The notes under the pieces were generated by a model. The model did not search any database, was not told the origin of the DNA, and was given only the letters and a program-made list of their open reading frames with translations. This document shows positions 45,915 through 55,802 of a DNA stretch of 64,000 nt, piece after piece; positions within the stretch are counted from its first letter, which is position 1, and every line of letters begins with the position of its first letter. This DNA comes from Phaeobacter gallaeciensis (lineage in GTDB: Bacteria; Pseudomonadota; Alphaproteobacteria; Rhodobacterales; Rhodobacteraceae). The position numbers and the translations under genes were made by a program. The DNA lies in assembly GCF_001678945.1 (NCBI RefSeq), contig NZ_CP015124.1, positions 2,828,001 to 2,892,000 of the forward strand, written 5' to 3'.

Positions 45915-46205
45915 TCAGGGTTCGCACTGGAACGTGACTTGTTCCTTGGTCGGGTCAAGCGCCGGTTCCGGGCCGGAGGTAATTGTTATGGAACTGGCGC
46001 CTTTGCAGATTTCGTTTGCGAGGCGGGCTTTGATGTCCTCGATGGGGGTGCCGGGTTCGAAATTCAGAACACCCTGCATCGGGGCGGTGATGGCCGCAGC
46101 GGAGGTTGCGGTCAGCACGGAAAGACACAGCGCGCCTGCAGTGGTGTGCAGCCGCGTGCGGAATGAGGACGCAGGAAAGACATCATCTGGGTTGTGTTCA
46201 GTCAT
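45915..46205 (-). CDS. 96-aa exported protein whose start resembles that of sucA
   Basis: 'MTEHNPDDVFPASSFRTRLH', then a hydrophobic stretch 'TTAGALCLSVLTATSAAA' that looks like a signal peptide with an AxA site, then an approximately 55-aa mature domain with two Cys ('NEICKGASSI', 'VTFQCEP'). The first 15 residues parallel SucA's '[15 protein letters not shown]', and 34 of the first 45 bases are identical, as if the 5' end of sucA had been copied in front of an exported gene. It sits between sucD and sucA, 41 bp before sucA. Function unknown. Confidence 0.68.
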   Translation of the reverse strand: MTEHNPDDVFPASSFRTRLHTTAGALCLSVLTATSAAAITAPMQGVLNFEPGTPIEDIKARLANEICKGASSITITSGPEPALDPTKEQVTFQCEP

Positions 46206-46385
46206 TTGGGCGCCTCTTGCAGGGTGGAACCGTTTGCGACGTGACCTGTGGTCATTCGGAGCAGACTGGCCGACCCGGGTTTCCGAAAGGTGAAGCCGCA
46301 ACGGGACGCTGCTGCAAAAGATGCCGGGATGGCCTCTTCAGCAACAGGGTCCGGGTGAATGTGATTTGTCAAAACTGAAGACACC

Positions 46386-46465
46386 GCCCGGCGGCAACGC
46401 CGGGCAGCGCCCAACCCACTCCATGGGAGGGCGCTTTCGCACCCCCCCAGGGTCGGGCGCTGCCC
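46386..46465. repeat. Multi-hairpin intergenic repeat, copy C
   Basis: Downstream of sucD. Hairpin GCCCGGCG-GCAA-CGCCGGGC (46386-46405), then arms 46402-46418 and 46449-46465 that pair at 15 of 17 positions; the inner GGGAGGGCGCTTTCGCACCC is nearly identical to copy B. Confidence 0.88.
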
Positions 46466-46493
46466 GTGGCTGATATGGTCAGCCGCAGACACG

Positions 46494-47381
46494 TCAGCCC
46501 AGCTCGATCGCTTTCAGCACCGCTTCGCCCAGGCCCGCGGGGCTGTCGGCGACCACGATACCGGCCGATTTCATGGCTTCGATCTTGTCTTCGGCGCCGC
46601 CCTTGCCGCCGGCGACAATCGCGCCTGCGTGGCCCATGCGGCGGCCCGGAGGGGCGGTACGGCCGGCGATGAAGCCAGCAACCGGCTTCCAGCGGCCCTT
46701 TTTCTTCTGCTCGGCGAGGAAGGCTGCGGCTTCCTCTTCGGCGGAGCCGCCGATTTCACCGATCATGATGATCGACTGGGTCTCGTCGTCATCGAGGAAC
46801 ATGTCCAGCACGTCGATATGCTCGGTGCCCTTGATGGGGTCACCGCCGATGCCAACCGCAGAGGACTGGCCGAGGCCGATATCAGAAGTCTGTTTCACGG
46901 CTTCGTAAGTTAGGGTGCCGGAACGGCTCACAACACCCACGCTCCCGCGTTTGTGAATGTGACCGGGCATAATGCCGATCTTGCAGGCGTCGGGCGTGAT
47001 GACACCGGGGCAGTTCGGGCCGATGAGGCGCGATTTGGAGCCTTCCAGCGCGCGCTGCACCTTCATCATGTCCAGAACCGGGATGCCTTCGGTGATGCAG
47101 ACGATCAGCTCCATCTCGGCGTCGATCGCTTCAAGGATGGAATCCGCCGCGAAGGGGGGCGGCACGTAGATGACGGATGCATTGGCTTCGGTCACGTGCT
47201 TGGCCTCGTGCACCGAGTTGAAGACCGGCAGGTCAAGGTGGGTCTGACCGCCTTTGCCGGGGGTCACGCCGCCGACCATCTTGGTGCCATAGGCGATGGC
47301 CTGTTCAGAGTGGAAGGTGCCCTGCGAGCCGGTGAAGCCCTGACAGATGACCTTGGTGTTTTCGTCGATGAGGACTGCCAT
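46494..47381 (-). CDS. sucD: Succinyl-CoA ligase alpha subunit
   Basis: 295 aa, standard length. CoA-binding '[33 protein letters not shown]', '[26 protein letters not shown]' and the active-site His in '[21 protein letters not shown]', which is phosphorylated during catalysis. 61 bp after sucC. Confidence 0.97.
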   Translation of the reverse strand: MAVLIDENTKVICQGFTGSQGTFHSEQAIAYGTKMVGGVTPGKGGQTHLDLPVFNSVHEAKHVTEANASVIYVPPPFAADSILEAIDAEMELIVCITEGIPVLDMMKVQRALEGSKSRLIGPNCPGVITPDACKIGIMPGHIHKRGSVGVVSRSGTLTYEAVKQTSDIGLGQSSAVGIGGDPIKGTEHIDVLDMFLDDDETQSIIMIGEIGGSAEEEAAAFLAEQKKKGRWKPVAGFIAGRTAPPGRRMGHAGAIVAGGKGGAEDKIEAMKSAGIVVADSPAGLGEAVLKAIELG

Positions 47382-47442
47382 TTGGCGTTCTCCTTAGAAT
47401 TCTGAGCTTTGGGGAAAGGTGGGTTGTCACCCACCCCAAGGA

Positions 47443-48636
47443 TTAGCCTTTGACGGCCTTAACGATCTTCTCGGCGCCGTCGGACAGGTTGTCTGCCGCA
47501 ATCACATCGAGGCCGGAGGTGTTGATGATCTCCTTGCCTGCTTCGACGTTGGTGCCTTCGAGACGCACGACCAGCGGAACCTTGAGGCCGACTTCCTTCA
47601 CCGCGGCGACAACGCCCTCGGCGATGACGTCGCAGCGCATGATGCCGCCGAAGATGTTCACCAGGATGCCTTTGACGTTGGGGTCAGAGGTGATGATCTT
47701 GAACGCCTCGGTCACTTTCTCCTTGGTGGCGCCGCCGCCCACGTCGAGGAAGTTCGCAGGCTCAGCGCCGTAGAGTTTGATGATGTCCATGGTGGCCATC
47801 GCCAGACCCGCGCCGTTCACCATGCAGCCGATCTCACCGTCGAGCGCGATATAGTTCAGGTCATACTTGGAGGCTTCGAGTTCTTTGGGGTCTTCTTCTG
47901 TCTCGTCGCGCAGGGCGGCCACATCGGGGTGGCGGTAAACGGCGTTGCCGTCAAAGCCCAGCTTGGCGTCAAGCACCTTCAGATCGCCGCCATCGGTCAC
48001 GATCAGCGGGTTGATCTCCAGCATCTCCATGTCTTTTTCGACGAAGGCTTTGTAGAGCTGACCCATCAGCTGCACGCACTGCTTGACCTGCGCGCCCTTG
48101 AGACCGAGCGAGAAGGCGATGCGGCGGCCGTGGAACGGCTGGTAACCGGTGGCCGGATCGACCGAGAAGGAGAGGATTTTTTCCGGGGTCTCTGCCGCGA
48201 CTTCCTCGATGTCCATGCCGCCTTCGGTGGAGCAGACAAAGGAGATGCGCGAGGTCTGGCGGTCCACCAGCAGCGCCAGGTACAGTTCGGTCTCGATGCC
48301 GGAGCCGGCTTCGATGTAGATGCGGTTGACCTGTTTGCCCGCCGGGCCGGTCTGGTGGGTCACAAGGGTGCGTCCCAGCATCTTCTTGGCTTCTTCGGCG
48401 GCTTCTTCGACCGATTTGGTCAGGCGCACGCCGCCTTTTTCACCGGCATCGGCTTCCTTGAAGGAGCCCTTGCCGCGGCCACCTGCGTGGATCTGCGCTT
48501 TGACAACCCAGAGCGGGCCGTCCAGCTCGCCGGCTGCGGTTTTTGCTTCATCGGCTTTCAGCACCACGCGCCCGTCGGACACCGGAGCGCCGTAGCTGCG
48601 GAGAAGGGCCTTGGCCTGATATTCGTGGATGTTCAT
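47443..48636 (-). CDS. sucC: Succinyl-CoA ligase (ADP-forming) beta subunit
   Basis: 397 aa. ATP-grasp domain starting '[19 protein letters not shown]', nucleotide loop '[16 protein letters not shown]', metal ligands in 'EINPLIVT' and '[16 protein letters not shown]', C-terminal CoA ligase domain with '[16 protein letters not shown]'. First gene of the sucC-sucD-96 aa-sucA-sucB-MAPEG-lpd operon. A two-palindrome operator lies 112-142 bp upstream. Confidence 0.97.
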   Translation of the reverse strand: MNIHEYQAKALLRSYGAPVSDGRVVLKADEAKTAAGELDGPLWVVKAQIHAGGRGKGSFKEADAGEKGGVRLTKSVEEAAEEAKKMLGRTLVTHQTGPAGKQVNRIYIEAGSGIETELYLALLVDRQTSRISFVCSTEGGMDIEEVAAETPEKILSFSVDPATGYQPFHGRRIAFSLGLKGAQVKQCVQLMGQLYKAFVEKDMEMLEINPLIVTDGGDLKVLDAKLGFDGNAVYRHPDVAALRDETEEDPKELEASKYDLNYIALDGEIGCMVNGAGLAMATMDIIKLYGAEPANFLDVGGGATKEKVTEAFKIITSDPNVKGILVNIFGGIMRCDVIAEGVVAAVKEVGLKVPLVVRLEGTNVEAGKEIINTSGLDVIAADNLSDGAEKIVKAVKG

Positions 48637-48747
48637 AGAAAACTGTCCCGTCTGGCTAAATTGGTCGTCACTATAACGCCGTCATAGAGCAAAGGTTTAA
48701 AGGGTTTTCTGACGGCAGTCCGAGAAATGATGAAGTTTTTTCGTATT

Positions 48748-48778
48748 TGTGATCACACGTTTGAGGGCTGTGATCACA
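48748..48778. promoter_or_regulatory. Double TGTGATCACA operator upstream of sucC
   Basis: Two perfect 10-bp palindromes TGTGATCACA at 48748-48757 and 48769-48778, 21 bp apart (two helical turns), 112 bp upstream of sucC. The same two-site layout with the same 21-bp period occurs 115 bp upstream of sdhC (55658-55688). The rest of 48637-48747 holds the sucC leader/promoter; 48779-48938 shows nothing else. Confidence 0.75.
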
Positions 48779-48938
48779 AAAATGCCGACGAGGCGCTTGA
48801 TTCGTCTGGCGCTGAAAATTTATTCAAAATACCGAATGTCGTCACCCTCGCGCGGGCGCCACTGCCAAGGCCCGTCACCATGGCACCCCCCGGAACAACA
48901 CGGTGACCAGATCGTCAGCGCAACCCCGGAACGCAAAA

Positions 48939-48979
48939 CGGGCCTCATCCCCTTTTGATTGAAGAAGGGATGAAACCCG
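48939..48979 (-). terminator. Terminator of the DUF4345 gene
   Basis: Interrupted stem CGGG..TCATCCC / GGGATGA..CCCG; read on the minus strand it is followed by TTTTGC, about 30 bp after the DUF4345 stop. Confidence 0.6.
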
Positions 48980-49006
48980 CAAGACCCGGTTCTGGAGGTG
49001 GGTGGG

Positions 49007-49420
49007 TTAGTGCGCCGCCATCGGCTGGGCCGTGTCGACAGATCGCCCGCGCCGCAGCAGGATCAGCGCGCCAAGGACAAACGCCCATTCGGTCACCGTC
49101 ACGATGATCAGTGCGGCATCCGGGGTACCGTCAAATCCGATGCTGACGATGCGGCCCAGCCCGTAGCCCGCATAGATCAGCAGGGACAGCAGCAGGGCAG
49201 GTTGCATATCCCGTCCGCGCAGCGCCGCGCCCAGCACGAAAAGGCCGGAAATCAGTACCACCACCCCGCCTGCGCGCAGGTCCGATCGGATCATGGTGCT
49301 ATCCGGCAGGATTTGGGCAGAGCTGGCATAAAGCGCTTCGGGCGCAAAGCTGAGCATCACCCCGACGAAGAGCAGGACTGCAGCGGACAGAAACAGATAG
49401 GGTTTCACGTATTTCGACAT
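49007..49420 (-). CDS. DUF4345-like four-helix membrane protein
   Basis: 137 aa with four hydrophobic segments; 'SFAPEALYASS', 'IRSDLRAGGVVVLISGLFVLGAAL' and 'YGLGRIVSIGFDG' are in the style of DUF4345 proteins. Divergent from a TetR gene with shared 18-bp operator repeats, one of which (inverted) lies 14 bp before this start; presumably TetR-repressed. Function unknown. Confidence 0.82.
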   Translation of the reverse strand: MSKYVKPYLFLSAAVLLFVGVMLSFAPEALYASSAQILPDSTMIRSDLRAGGVVVLISGLFVLGAALRGRDMQPALLLSLLIYAGYGLGRIVSIGFDGTPDAALIIVTVTEWAFVLGALILLRRGRSVDTAQPMAAH

Positions 49421-49433
49421 GAGAATGCCTCCT

Positions 49434-49510
49434 TTGACATGGTGTAAGATTTGTGATCTTGTGGCGCATAATCTTACATCGTGTCAAGCTGGAATCTTAC
49501 ATCGTGTCAA
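49434..49510. promoter_or_regulatory. Three 18-bp operator repeats of the TetR/DUF4345 pair
   Basis: AATCTTACATCGTGTCAA occurs twice in direct orientation (49470-49487 and 49493-49510, identical, 23-bp period) and once inverted with 2 mismatches (49434-49451). Each unit contains the symmetric core TNACA-N3-TGTNA. The third unit includes the GTG start codon of the TetR gene. Confidence 0.8.
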
Positions 49511-50091
49511 ATAAGCGCGTGCAAACCCGCAATCTACTCCTTGAAACCGTCCTGTCGTTGCTGCTGGCTCCCGGGGGATCGCCCCTGCGGATGGTGGATG
49601 TGGCCAAGGCCGCCGGGGTGACCCGGCAAACGGTCTATGCCCATTTTTCTAACCGTTCGGAGATGCTGATCTCGGCGATCCTGCATTTCGGCGATCAGCT
49701 CGATATCGAGGCGCGGCTGGCGCCCAGCCGCACGGCGCCGGACGGGCGCAGCCGCCTGGAGGCCTACACTCGGGCGATGCTGGAGTTCTTTCCGGAGATC
49801 TACCCGCTGAAACAGTCGTTGATGCGGATGGGCGCGAGTGATGAAGAGGCGAAATCCGCTTGGCAGGACAGGATCCGCGCCATGAAGGAAGGCTGTGCCG
49901 AGGCGGTGAAGGCGCTGAAATCAGATGGCGACCTGCTGGAGCATCTAAGCGAAGCAGAGGCGACGGATCTCTACTTCACCCTGCTCAGCATGGATGGATG
50001 GGCGCATTGCGTGCTGGAAAACGGCTGGTCCGATGCGGACTACCTGGCCGAGATGCAGCGGGTGATCACCCTGGCGCTGGTCAAGCAGTGA
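49504..50091 (+). CDS. TetR/AcrR family transcriptional regulator
   Basis: 195 aa from GTG 49504 ('MSNKRVQTRNLLLETVLSLL'). HTH region 'PLRMVDVAKAAGVTRQTVYAHFSNRSEML' at about 35-65, then a helical ligand domain. The GTG lies within an operator iteron, so binding of the repressor would cover its own translation start region. An upstream in-frame ATG (49453) would put operator DNA inside the gene and is unlikely. Confidence 0.88.
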   Translation: MSNKRVQTRNLLLETVLSLLLAPGGSPLRMVDVAKAAGVTRQTVYAHFSNRSEMLISAILHFGDQLDIEARLAPSRTAPDGRSRLEAYTRAMLEFFPEIYPLKQSLMRMGASDEEAKSAWQDRIRAMKEGCAEAVKALKSDGDLLEHLSEAEATDLYFTLLSMDGWAHCVLENGWSDADYLAEMQRVITLALVKQ

Positions 50092-50109
50092 GCCGCTGAT
50101 CCGCAACGA

Positions 50110-50137
50110 AAAAGGGCCCGGAAAACCGGACCCTTTT
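50110..50137. terminator. Bidirectional terminator between TetR and mdh
   Basis: AAAAGGGCCCGG / CCGGACCCTTTT, 12-bp stem with one mismatch and AAAA loop; A/T tracts on both sides serve both convergent genes. Confidence 0.88.
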
Positions 50138-50158
50138 CCAAATCGCTTGATGCTGGTC

Positions 50159-51160
<1,002 letters not shown>

Positions 51161-51275
51161 CTAAGCCCTAACGCGCCGCCACGCAAGCCTTCTGCGCTGC
51201 GGCGTGGGGTTTGCGCGGCTTGCGGGCCAGTGGATAGGCGGGCTAAATGATTTTGAAATAAAGGAGTTCTGCTGC

Positions 51276-52037
51276 GTGCCGATGGTGGATGTCAGCCCGA
51301 TGTTTTTCGCCGTTGCGGTGCCTGCTGTGGTCTTTGCTGGGGTGTCCAAGGGCGGCTTCGGCTCGGGCGCGGCCTTTGCCGGAGCTTCGATTCTTGCGCT
51401 GATTGTCGAGCCGGGTCAGGCGCTTGCGCTGATGCTGCCGCTGTTGATGCTGATCGATGTGGCCTCTCTCAGACCCTATTGGCGGCGCTGGAATGGGCGC
51501 GATGGTCTGTTGCTGATCGCGGGCGGGTTGCCGGGGGTGGCGCTGGGGGCCTGGCTGTTCTCCGCAATCGAGGCCGATACCATGCGGCTGTTGATCGGGG
51601 GGCTGTCGATTGCCTTTGTGATCTGGCAATTGCGCGGCCGCATCGGGCTGGCCATGCGGGCGCAGCGCGATCTGCCGGGGTGGAGCGGAGTTCTGGCCGG
51701 GGGCATTGCGGGCTTCACCAGCTTCGTCAGCCACGCGGGCGGGCCGCCCGCCGCGGTCTATCTGCTGAGCCGCCGCCCTACGAAAACCGAATATCAGGCA
51801 ACCACGGTGCTGGTCTTCTGGGTGCTGAACATCGCCAAGGCCGTGCCCTATGCCGGACTGGGCCTGTTCAGCGCCGAGACGCTGAAACTGGATCTGATGC
51901 TGGCGCCCTTTGCCCTATTCGGGACATGGGCGGGGGTGCGGCTGCACCACAGCATTCCCGAAAGGGTATTCTTTGCCTTGGCCTATGTCCTGCTGACGGT
52001 GACGGGCGTCAAACTGATCTGGGACGGGCTGACCTGA
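51276..52037 (+). CDS. TauE/SafE family sulfite/anion exporter
   Basis: 253 aa, about seven to eight membrane helices in two halves ('AGVSKGGFGSGAAFAGASILALIV' and 'GFTSFVSHAGGPPAAVYLL', the paired TauE/SafE signatures). GTG 51276 is 10 nt after AAGGAG; ATG 51282 is an alternative. Exports sulfite, sulfoacetate or related anions in characterised members; substrate here unknown. Confidence 0.88.
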   Translation: MPMVDVSPMFFAVAVPAVVFAGVSKGGFGSGAAFAGASILALIVEPGQALALMLPLLMLIDVASLRPYWRRWNGRDGLLLIAGGLPGVALGAWLFSAIEADTMRLLIGGLSIAFVIWQLRGRIGLAMRAQRDLPGWSGVLAGGIAGFTSFVSHAGGPPAAVYLLSRRPTKTEYQATTVLVFWVLNIAKAVPYAGLGLFSAETLKLDLMLAPFALFGTWAGVRLHHSIPERVFFALAYVLLTVTGVKLIWDGLT

Positions 52038-52079
52038 GAGCTACGCCCTGCGCATCCCGGCCCGTGTCAGCAGGCCGTA

Positions 52080-52394
52080 TCAGGCGTCATTGTCTGCGTT
52101 GGGTAGGGCTTCGGCCAGCGCCTCGTAGGATTGGCCCGAGGCCATCAGGCAGGTCATGCCATTGGGCATCGTCACGGTGATCGTCCAGGTGCCGGATTCG
52201 GTCGAGGCAAAGGTCTCCATCACCACCCCCTGACCGCCAATGCCGATGCTTTGGCGGCTTTCGCCGTATTTTTCGGCCAGTCGTCCGACGACGACCTCGC
52301 GCGGGGCGCAGTTGCGGCCCTGGGCGAAGGATTGCGTTGCGGTCAGCACCAGGATGGCCAGACCTGCGGTTGTTTTGAACATCGTCTTCTTCAT
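52080..52394 (-). CDS. Secreted small protein
   Basis: 104 aa from ATG 52394: signal peptide 'KTMFKTTAGLAILVLTATQSFAQG', then a compact domain with 'CAPREVVVGRLAEKYGESRQSIGIG', 'GTWTITVTMPNGMTCLMASG' and two Cys likely joined by a disulfide. This type is frequent in Rhodobacteraceae; no function known. Convergent with the TauE gene. Confidence 0.75.
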   Translation of the reverse strand: MKKTMFKTTAGLAILVLTATQSFAQGRNCAPREVVVGRLAEKYGESRQSIGIGGQGVVMETFASTESGTWTITVTMPNGMTCLMASGQSYEALAEALPNADNDA

Positions 52395-52806
52395 GGGTTT
52401 TACCCTTTCCCGAACGGCCTGACAGGGAAAGAGACAGCAACCTGCGCTCTTCCGAAGTCCCATGTGTGGGCCGGTGTGTGAGTGACGTAATCGTTATGCG
52501 GGCCTTTGGCCCAGGGGAGTGCTGCGGACCGCCGGGTCAGCAGGTTCAATGCAGGCCATTCCGGCCCCGTGCGGGCGGATCACAGTCGGACTGAAATGGG
52601 CTGGCCGTGATCACCTGCGCGATAGGTAAACTGTGCCAAGAAGGTGCTGATAACAGGTTAACCCTGTGCGCGCCCACGATTCGGTTGGAAATTCAAGGAC
52701 TTTGTTGCGCGGATTTTGTGCTTTCTGCACTGCGGCAGGATTTTTCTTGAAAGTATCTGGCCGAATCTGTACCGGTTTGCGCAACAAAATAACTTGGAGA
52801 GATCAG
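52395..52806. promoter_or_regulatory. Upstream region of mcl2 with TTGCGCAA site
   Basis: 412 bp without a convincing gene. The last 110 bp contain TTTGTTGCGC near 52700 and TTTGCGCAACAAA near 52776-52788, an inverted pair about 75 bp apart; the second includes the octamer TTGCGCAA (52777-52784) also found before phaB. A single GTGATCAC (52607-52614) recalls the suc/sdh operators but lacks a properly spaced partner. Confidence 0.45.
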
Positions 52807-53661
52807 ATGGACCCGCGCACCCGCCCTTATCGTTCGGTTCTGTATATCCCCGGCTCAAAGCCGCGCGCGCTGGACAAGGCCCGCAACCTGCCGGTTGATG
52901 CGGTGATCTTTGACCTCGAGGACGCGGTTTCGGTCGAGGAAAAGGAAAACGCCCGCGACACGCTGGCTGCCGCGCTGGCCGAAGGGGGGTATGGCGCCCG
53001 GGTGCGGATCGTGCGGATCAACGGGCTGGACACCCAGTGGGGCCGCGCCGATGCCGAGGCGGCGGCAAAGATGGATTGCGATGCGATCCTGCTTCCCAAG
53101 GTTTCCTCGTCGGCTGATCTGGACGCGCTGGCCGAAATCACCGGTGACAAGCCGCTCTGGGCGATGATGGAAACCCCGCGCGGCATGCTGAATGCGGCGG
53201 AGATCGCAGCGCATCCCAAATTGCAGGGCATGGTGATGGGCACCAACGATCTGGCCAAGGAGTTGCAGACCCGGTTCCGCGCCGACCGTCTGCCGATGAT
53301 GGCCGGGCTGGGCCTGTGCCTGCTGGCGGCCAAGGCCGAAGGCAAGATCATCGTCGATGGCGTCTACAATGCCTTCAAGGATGATGAGGGGCTGAAAGTT
53401 GAATGCGATCAGGGCCGCGACATGGGCTTTGATGGCAAGACGCTGATCCACCCGGCGCAGGTTGATGTGACCAACACCGCCTTTGCCCCGTCTGAGGCCG
53501 AGATTGATCTGGCCCGCCGCCAGATTGCCGCCTTTGAAGAGGTCGAAGCCTCGGGGCAGGGCGTGGCCGTGGTTGATGGCAAGATCGTCGAGAACCTGCA
53601 CGTCGCGACGGCGCGGGAGATTCTTGCAAAAGCGGATGCAATCGCAGCCATTTCGGCCTAG
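52807..53661 (+). CDS. mcl2: (3S)-malyl-CoA thioesterase Mcl2 (ethylmalonyl-CoA pathway)
   Basis: 284-aa HpcH/HpaI (CitE-like) TIM-barrel protein. 'RSVLYIPGSKPRALDKARNLPVDAVIFDLEDAV', 'WAMMETPRGMLNAAEIAAHP', 'GTNDLAKEL' and 'DGVYNAFKDDEGL' follow the Rhodobacter sphaeroides Mcl2 pattern, not the longer Mcl1 lyase. It releases malate from malyl-CoA at the end of the ethylmalonyl-CoA pathway. The presence of mch two genes downstream supports this. A generic citrate lyase beta annotation would be less precise. Confidence 0.88.
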   Translation: MDPRTRPYRSVLYIPGSKPRALDKARNLPVDAVIFDLEDAVSVEEKENARDTLAAALAEGGYGARVRIVRINGLDTQWGRADAEAAAKMDCDAILLPKVSSSADLDALAEITGDKPLWAMMETPRGMLNAAEIAAHPKLQGMVMGTNDLAKELQTRFRADRLPMMAGLGLCLLAAKAEGKIIVDGVYNAFKDDEGLKVECDQGRDMGFDGKTLIHPAQVDVTNTAFAPSEAEIDLARRQIAAFEEVEASGQGVAVVDGKIVENLHVATAREILAKADAIAAISA

Positions 53662-53697
53662 GTGTGAATCAGTTTAACACCTAAATCGGAGACTGAT

Positions 53698-54246
53698 ATG
53701 GCACTTCTGGTCCTGGGCATCCTGCTTTGGTGGGGCGGGCATATGTTCAAACGCCTCGCCCCCGACGCGCGCGCCTCCCTTGGCGACAAAGGCAAGGGGA
53801 TCACCGCATTGGCCATCGTGGCGGGCATTGTCCTGATGGTCATCGGCTATCGCGCTACAGATTTCATCTACGTCTGGGCGCCGCCGTCCTTCATGGTGCA
53901 TATCAATAACCTGCTGGTGCTGATCGCCATCTATATGATGTCTCCGGCCCCGAAAAAGGGCGCGCTGCTGTCCGGTATGCGGCATCCGATGCTGACGGGT
54001 TTCGCGCTTTGGGCGATTGCGCACCTTCTGGTCAATGGCGATCTCGCCTCGATCGTGCTGTTTGGCGGTATGCTGCTTTATGTGCCGGTGCAGATGATGC
54101 TGATCAACCGCGCCGAGCCGCAATGGACGCCCGGCCCCAAGGGCAGCATCGCCAAGGATGGCATGTTCTTTGTCGCCTCGATCGTGCTGCTGGCGGTGAT
54201 CGGCTATATTCATGGGCTGATCGGCCCCACACCATTTCCGGGATAA
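53698..54246 (+). CDS. NnrU family membrane protein
   Basis: 182 aa, about five membrane helices; 'LVLGILLWWGGHMFKRLAP' and 'GMRHPMLTGFALWAIAHLLVNGD' are the NnrU signatures (conserved His pairs). NnrU was named from nitric-oxide reductase regions, but members are widespread and of unknown role, possibly quinone or haem related. 37 bp after mcl2 in the same operon. Confidence 0.88.
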   Translation: MALLVLGILLWWGGHMFKRLAPDARASLGDKGKGITALAIVAGIVLMVIGYRATDFIYVWAPPSFMVHINNLLVLIAIYMMSPAPKKGALLSGMRHPMLTGFALWAIAHLLVNGDLASIVLFGGMLLYVPVQMMLINRAEPQWTPGPKGSIAKDGMFFVASIVLLAVIGYIHGLIGPTPFPG

Positions 54247-54253
54247 CTGAGCC

Positions 54254-54457
54254 ATGAAACTTTACCGCTTTCTGAGCGAAGACGACACTTCTGCCTTTTG
54301 TCACAAGGTGACCGATGCGCTGAACAAGGGATGGGAGCTGTATGGCAGCCCCACCCAGACCTTTGACCCGGTCAAGGGCATCATGCGTTGCGGCCAATCC
54401 GTGGTGAAAGAGGTGGAGGGCACATACACACCTGACACAAAACTAGGAGAGCACTGA
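54254..54457 (+). CDS. DUF1737 domain protein
   Basis: 67 aa: 'MKLYRFLSEDDTSAFCHKVTDALNKGWELYGSPT' ... 'CGQSVVKEVEG' matches DUF1737, a small single-domain family of unknown function. Its stop shares one base with the mch start (TGATG), so it is coupled to mch. Confidence 0.88.
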   Translation: MKLYRFLSEDDTSAFCHKVTDALNKGWELYGSPTQTFDPVKGIMRCGQSVVKEVEGTYTPDTKLGEH

Positions 54458-55503
54458 TGGCCAAGACCACAGCTGCGAAAACCAATCCGGGGCGCTTTTT
54501 CGAAGACTACAAGGTGGGGGATGTGATCGCCCACGCGGTGCCGCGCACCGTTTCGGGGGGCGAACGGGCGCTGTATCACGCGCTCTATCCGGCGCGTCAT
54601 GCGCTCTATTCCTCGGATGAATTTGCGCGCGGCTGTGGTCTGCCTGCAGCGCCGCTGGATGATCTGGCGGCCTTCCACATCGTATTCGGCAAGACGGTAC
54701 CGGATATCTCGCTCAATGCCGTGGCGAACCTGGGCTATGCCGAGGGCCGCTGGCTCTTGCCGGTCTATGAGGGCGACACGCTGCGCTCGGAATCCGAGGT
54801 GATCGGGGTCAAGCAGAACTCCAACGGCAAATCGGGCGTGGTCTACGTGCGGACCCGCGGGCTGAACCAGAACGACGATGTCGTGATGGAATACGTGCGC
54901 TGGGTGATGGTGCGTAAGAAGGACCTTGATGCGCCCGCGCCCGAAACCGTGATCCCCGAGCTGAGCAAAGTGATCCCGGCCTCGGATCTGAAGATCCCTG
55001 GCGGGCTTGATTTCAGCGACTACGATTTCACCCTCGCGGGTGAGGCGCATCGCTGGGGCGATTACGAGGTGGGCGAGACCATCGACCACGTCGATGGTGT
55101 GACGGTTGAAGAGGCCGAGCATATGCTGGCCACCCGTCTGTGGCAGAACACCGCCAAGGTCCATTTCGACGCCACCGCGCGGCCCGATGGTACCCGGCTG
55201 ATCTACGGCGGTCACGTGATCTCCATGGCGCGGGCGCTGTCCTTCAACGGGTTGGCCAATGCGCAGATGATCGTCGGGCTCAACGGCGGTGCGCATGCGA
55301 ACCCCTGCCTGTCCGGCACCACCATCCGCGCCTGGTCCGAGGTGCTGGACAAGGCCGATACCGAAGCCCCCGGCGTCGGCGCCATCCGCCTGCGTCTGGT
55401 CGCCACCAGCGGCGGCGCCCCCTTCGCGCTGAAGGGCGAAGACGGCAAATACCTGCCCGAGGTCCTGCTGGATCTCGACTACTGGGCGCTGATGCCCAAG
55501 TAA
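54457..55503 (+). CDS. mch: Mesaconyl-CoA hydratase Mch (MaoC-like)
   Basis: 348 aa, two MaoC-like hotdog modules: 'RFFEDYKVGDVIAHAVPRTVSGGERALYHALYP' and 'RWGDYEVGETIDHVDGVTVEEAEHMLATRLWQNTAKVHFD'. This double-hotdog protein is the ethylmalonyl-CoA pathway enzyme that hydrates mesaconyl-C1-CoA to beta-methylmalyl-CoA. Encoded with mcl2, consistent with acetyl-CoA assimilation without a glyoxylate bypass. Confidence 0.92.
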   Translation: MAKTTAAKTNPGRFFEDYKVGDVIAHAVPRTVSGGERALYHALYPARHALYSSDEFARGCGLPAAPLDDLAAFHIVFGKTVPDISLNAVANLGYAEGRWLLPVYEGDTLRSESEVIGVKQNSNGKSGVVYVRTRGLNQNDDVVMEYVRWVMVRKKDLDAPAPETVIPELSKVIPASDLKIPGGLDFSDYDFTLAGEAHRWGDYEVGETIDHVDGVTVEEAEHMLATRLWQNTAKVHFDATARPDGTRLIYGGHVISMARALSFNGLANAQMIVGLNGGAHANPCLSGTTIRAWSEVLDKADTEAPGVGAIRLRLVATSGGAPFALKGEDGKYLPEVLLDLDYWALMPK

Positions 55504-55516
55504 GCTCAAAAGGCAC

Positions 55517-55560
55517 GCCCCCGCTTGCGACCCGGCTGTTGCCCAGGACGGTGCGGGGGC
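55517..55560 (+). terminator. Possible terminator after mch
   Basis: GCCCCCGC / GCGGGGGC arms enclosing 28 bases, 14 bp after the mch stop; no U-tract. Confidence 0.4.
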
Positions 55561-55657
55561 ACTACACTTCTGACATCGAAATACGGATATATCGTCGGCC
55601 AGGCGGAGCCGAAGCGCCGCAGCCGTGATTCTGCGCGATTTTTGGGAAACCAAGATT

Positions 55658-55688
55658 TGTGATCACTTATCTGACCCGCGTGATCACA
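55658..55688. promoter_or_regulatory. Double TGTGATCACA-like operator upstream of sdhC
   Basis: TGTGATCACT (55658-55667) and CGTGATCACA (55679-55688), 21-bp period, 115 bp upstream of sdhC. Outer flanks TTTGTGATCAC and GTGATCACAAA are identical to those of the sucC operator. The remaining 55561-55657 and 55689-55802 hold leader and promoter sequence without a gene. Confidence 0.75.
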
Positions 55689-55802
55689 AAATCCGGCTTT
55701 TCTGCGATGCAGTACAAATATGACCCGATTTTTACCACTCGTTTGCGTGACAGCGCGCAAAAATCCGCTAAAACGTGAGCAGCTAACCGGAAAGGAGCCA
55801 AC

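Noticed and set aside
52607-52614. Single GTGATCAC upstream of mcl2 as a third member of the suc/sdh operator set
   Set aside because: The nearest partial partner is 31 bp away instead of 21 and the flanks differ; one octamer is expected by chance in a region this size.
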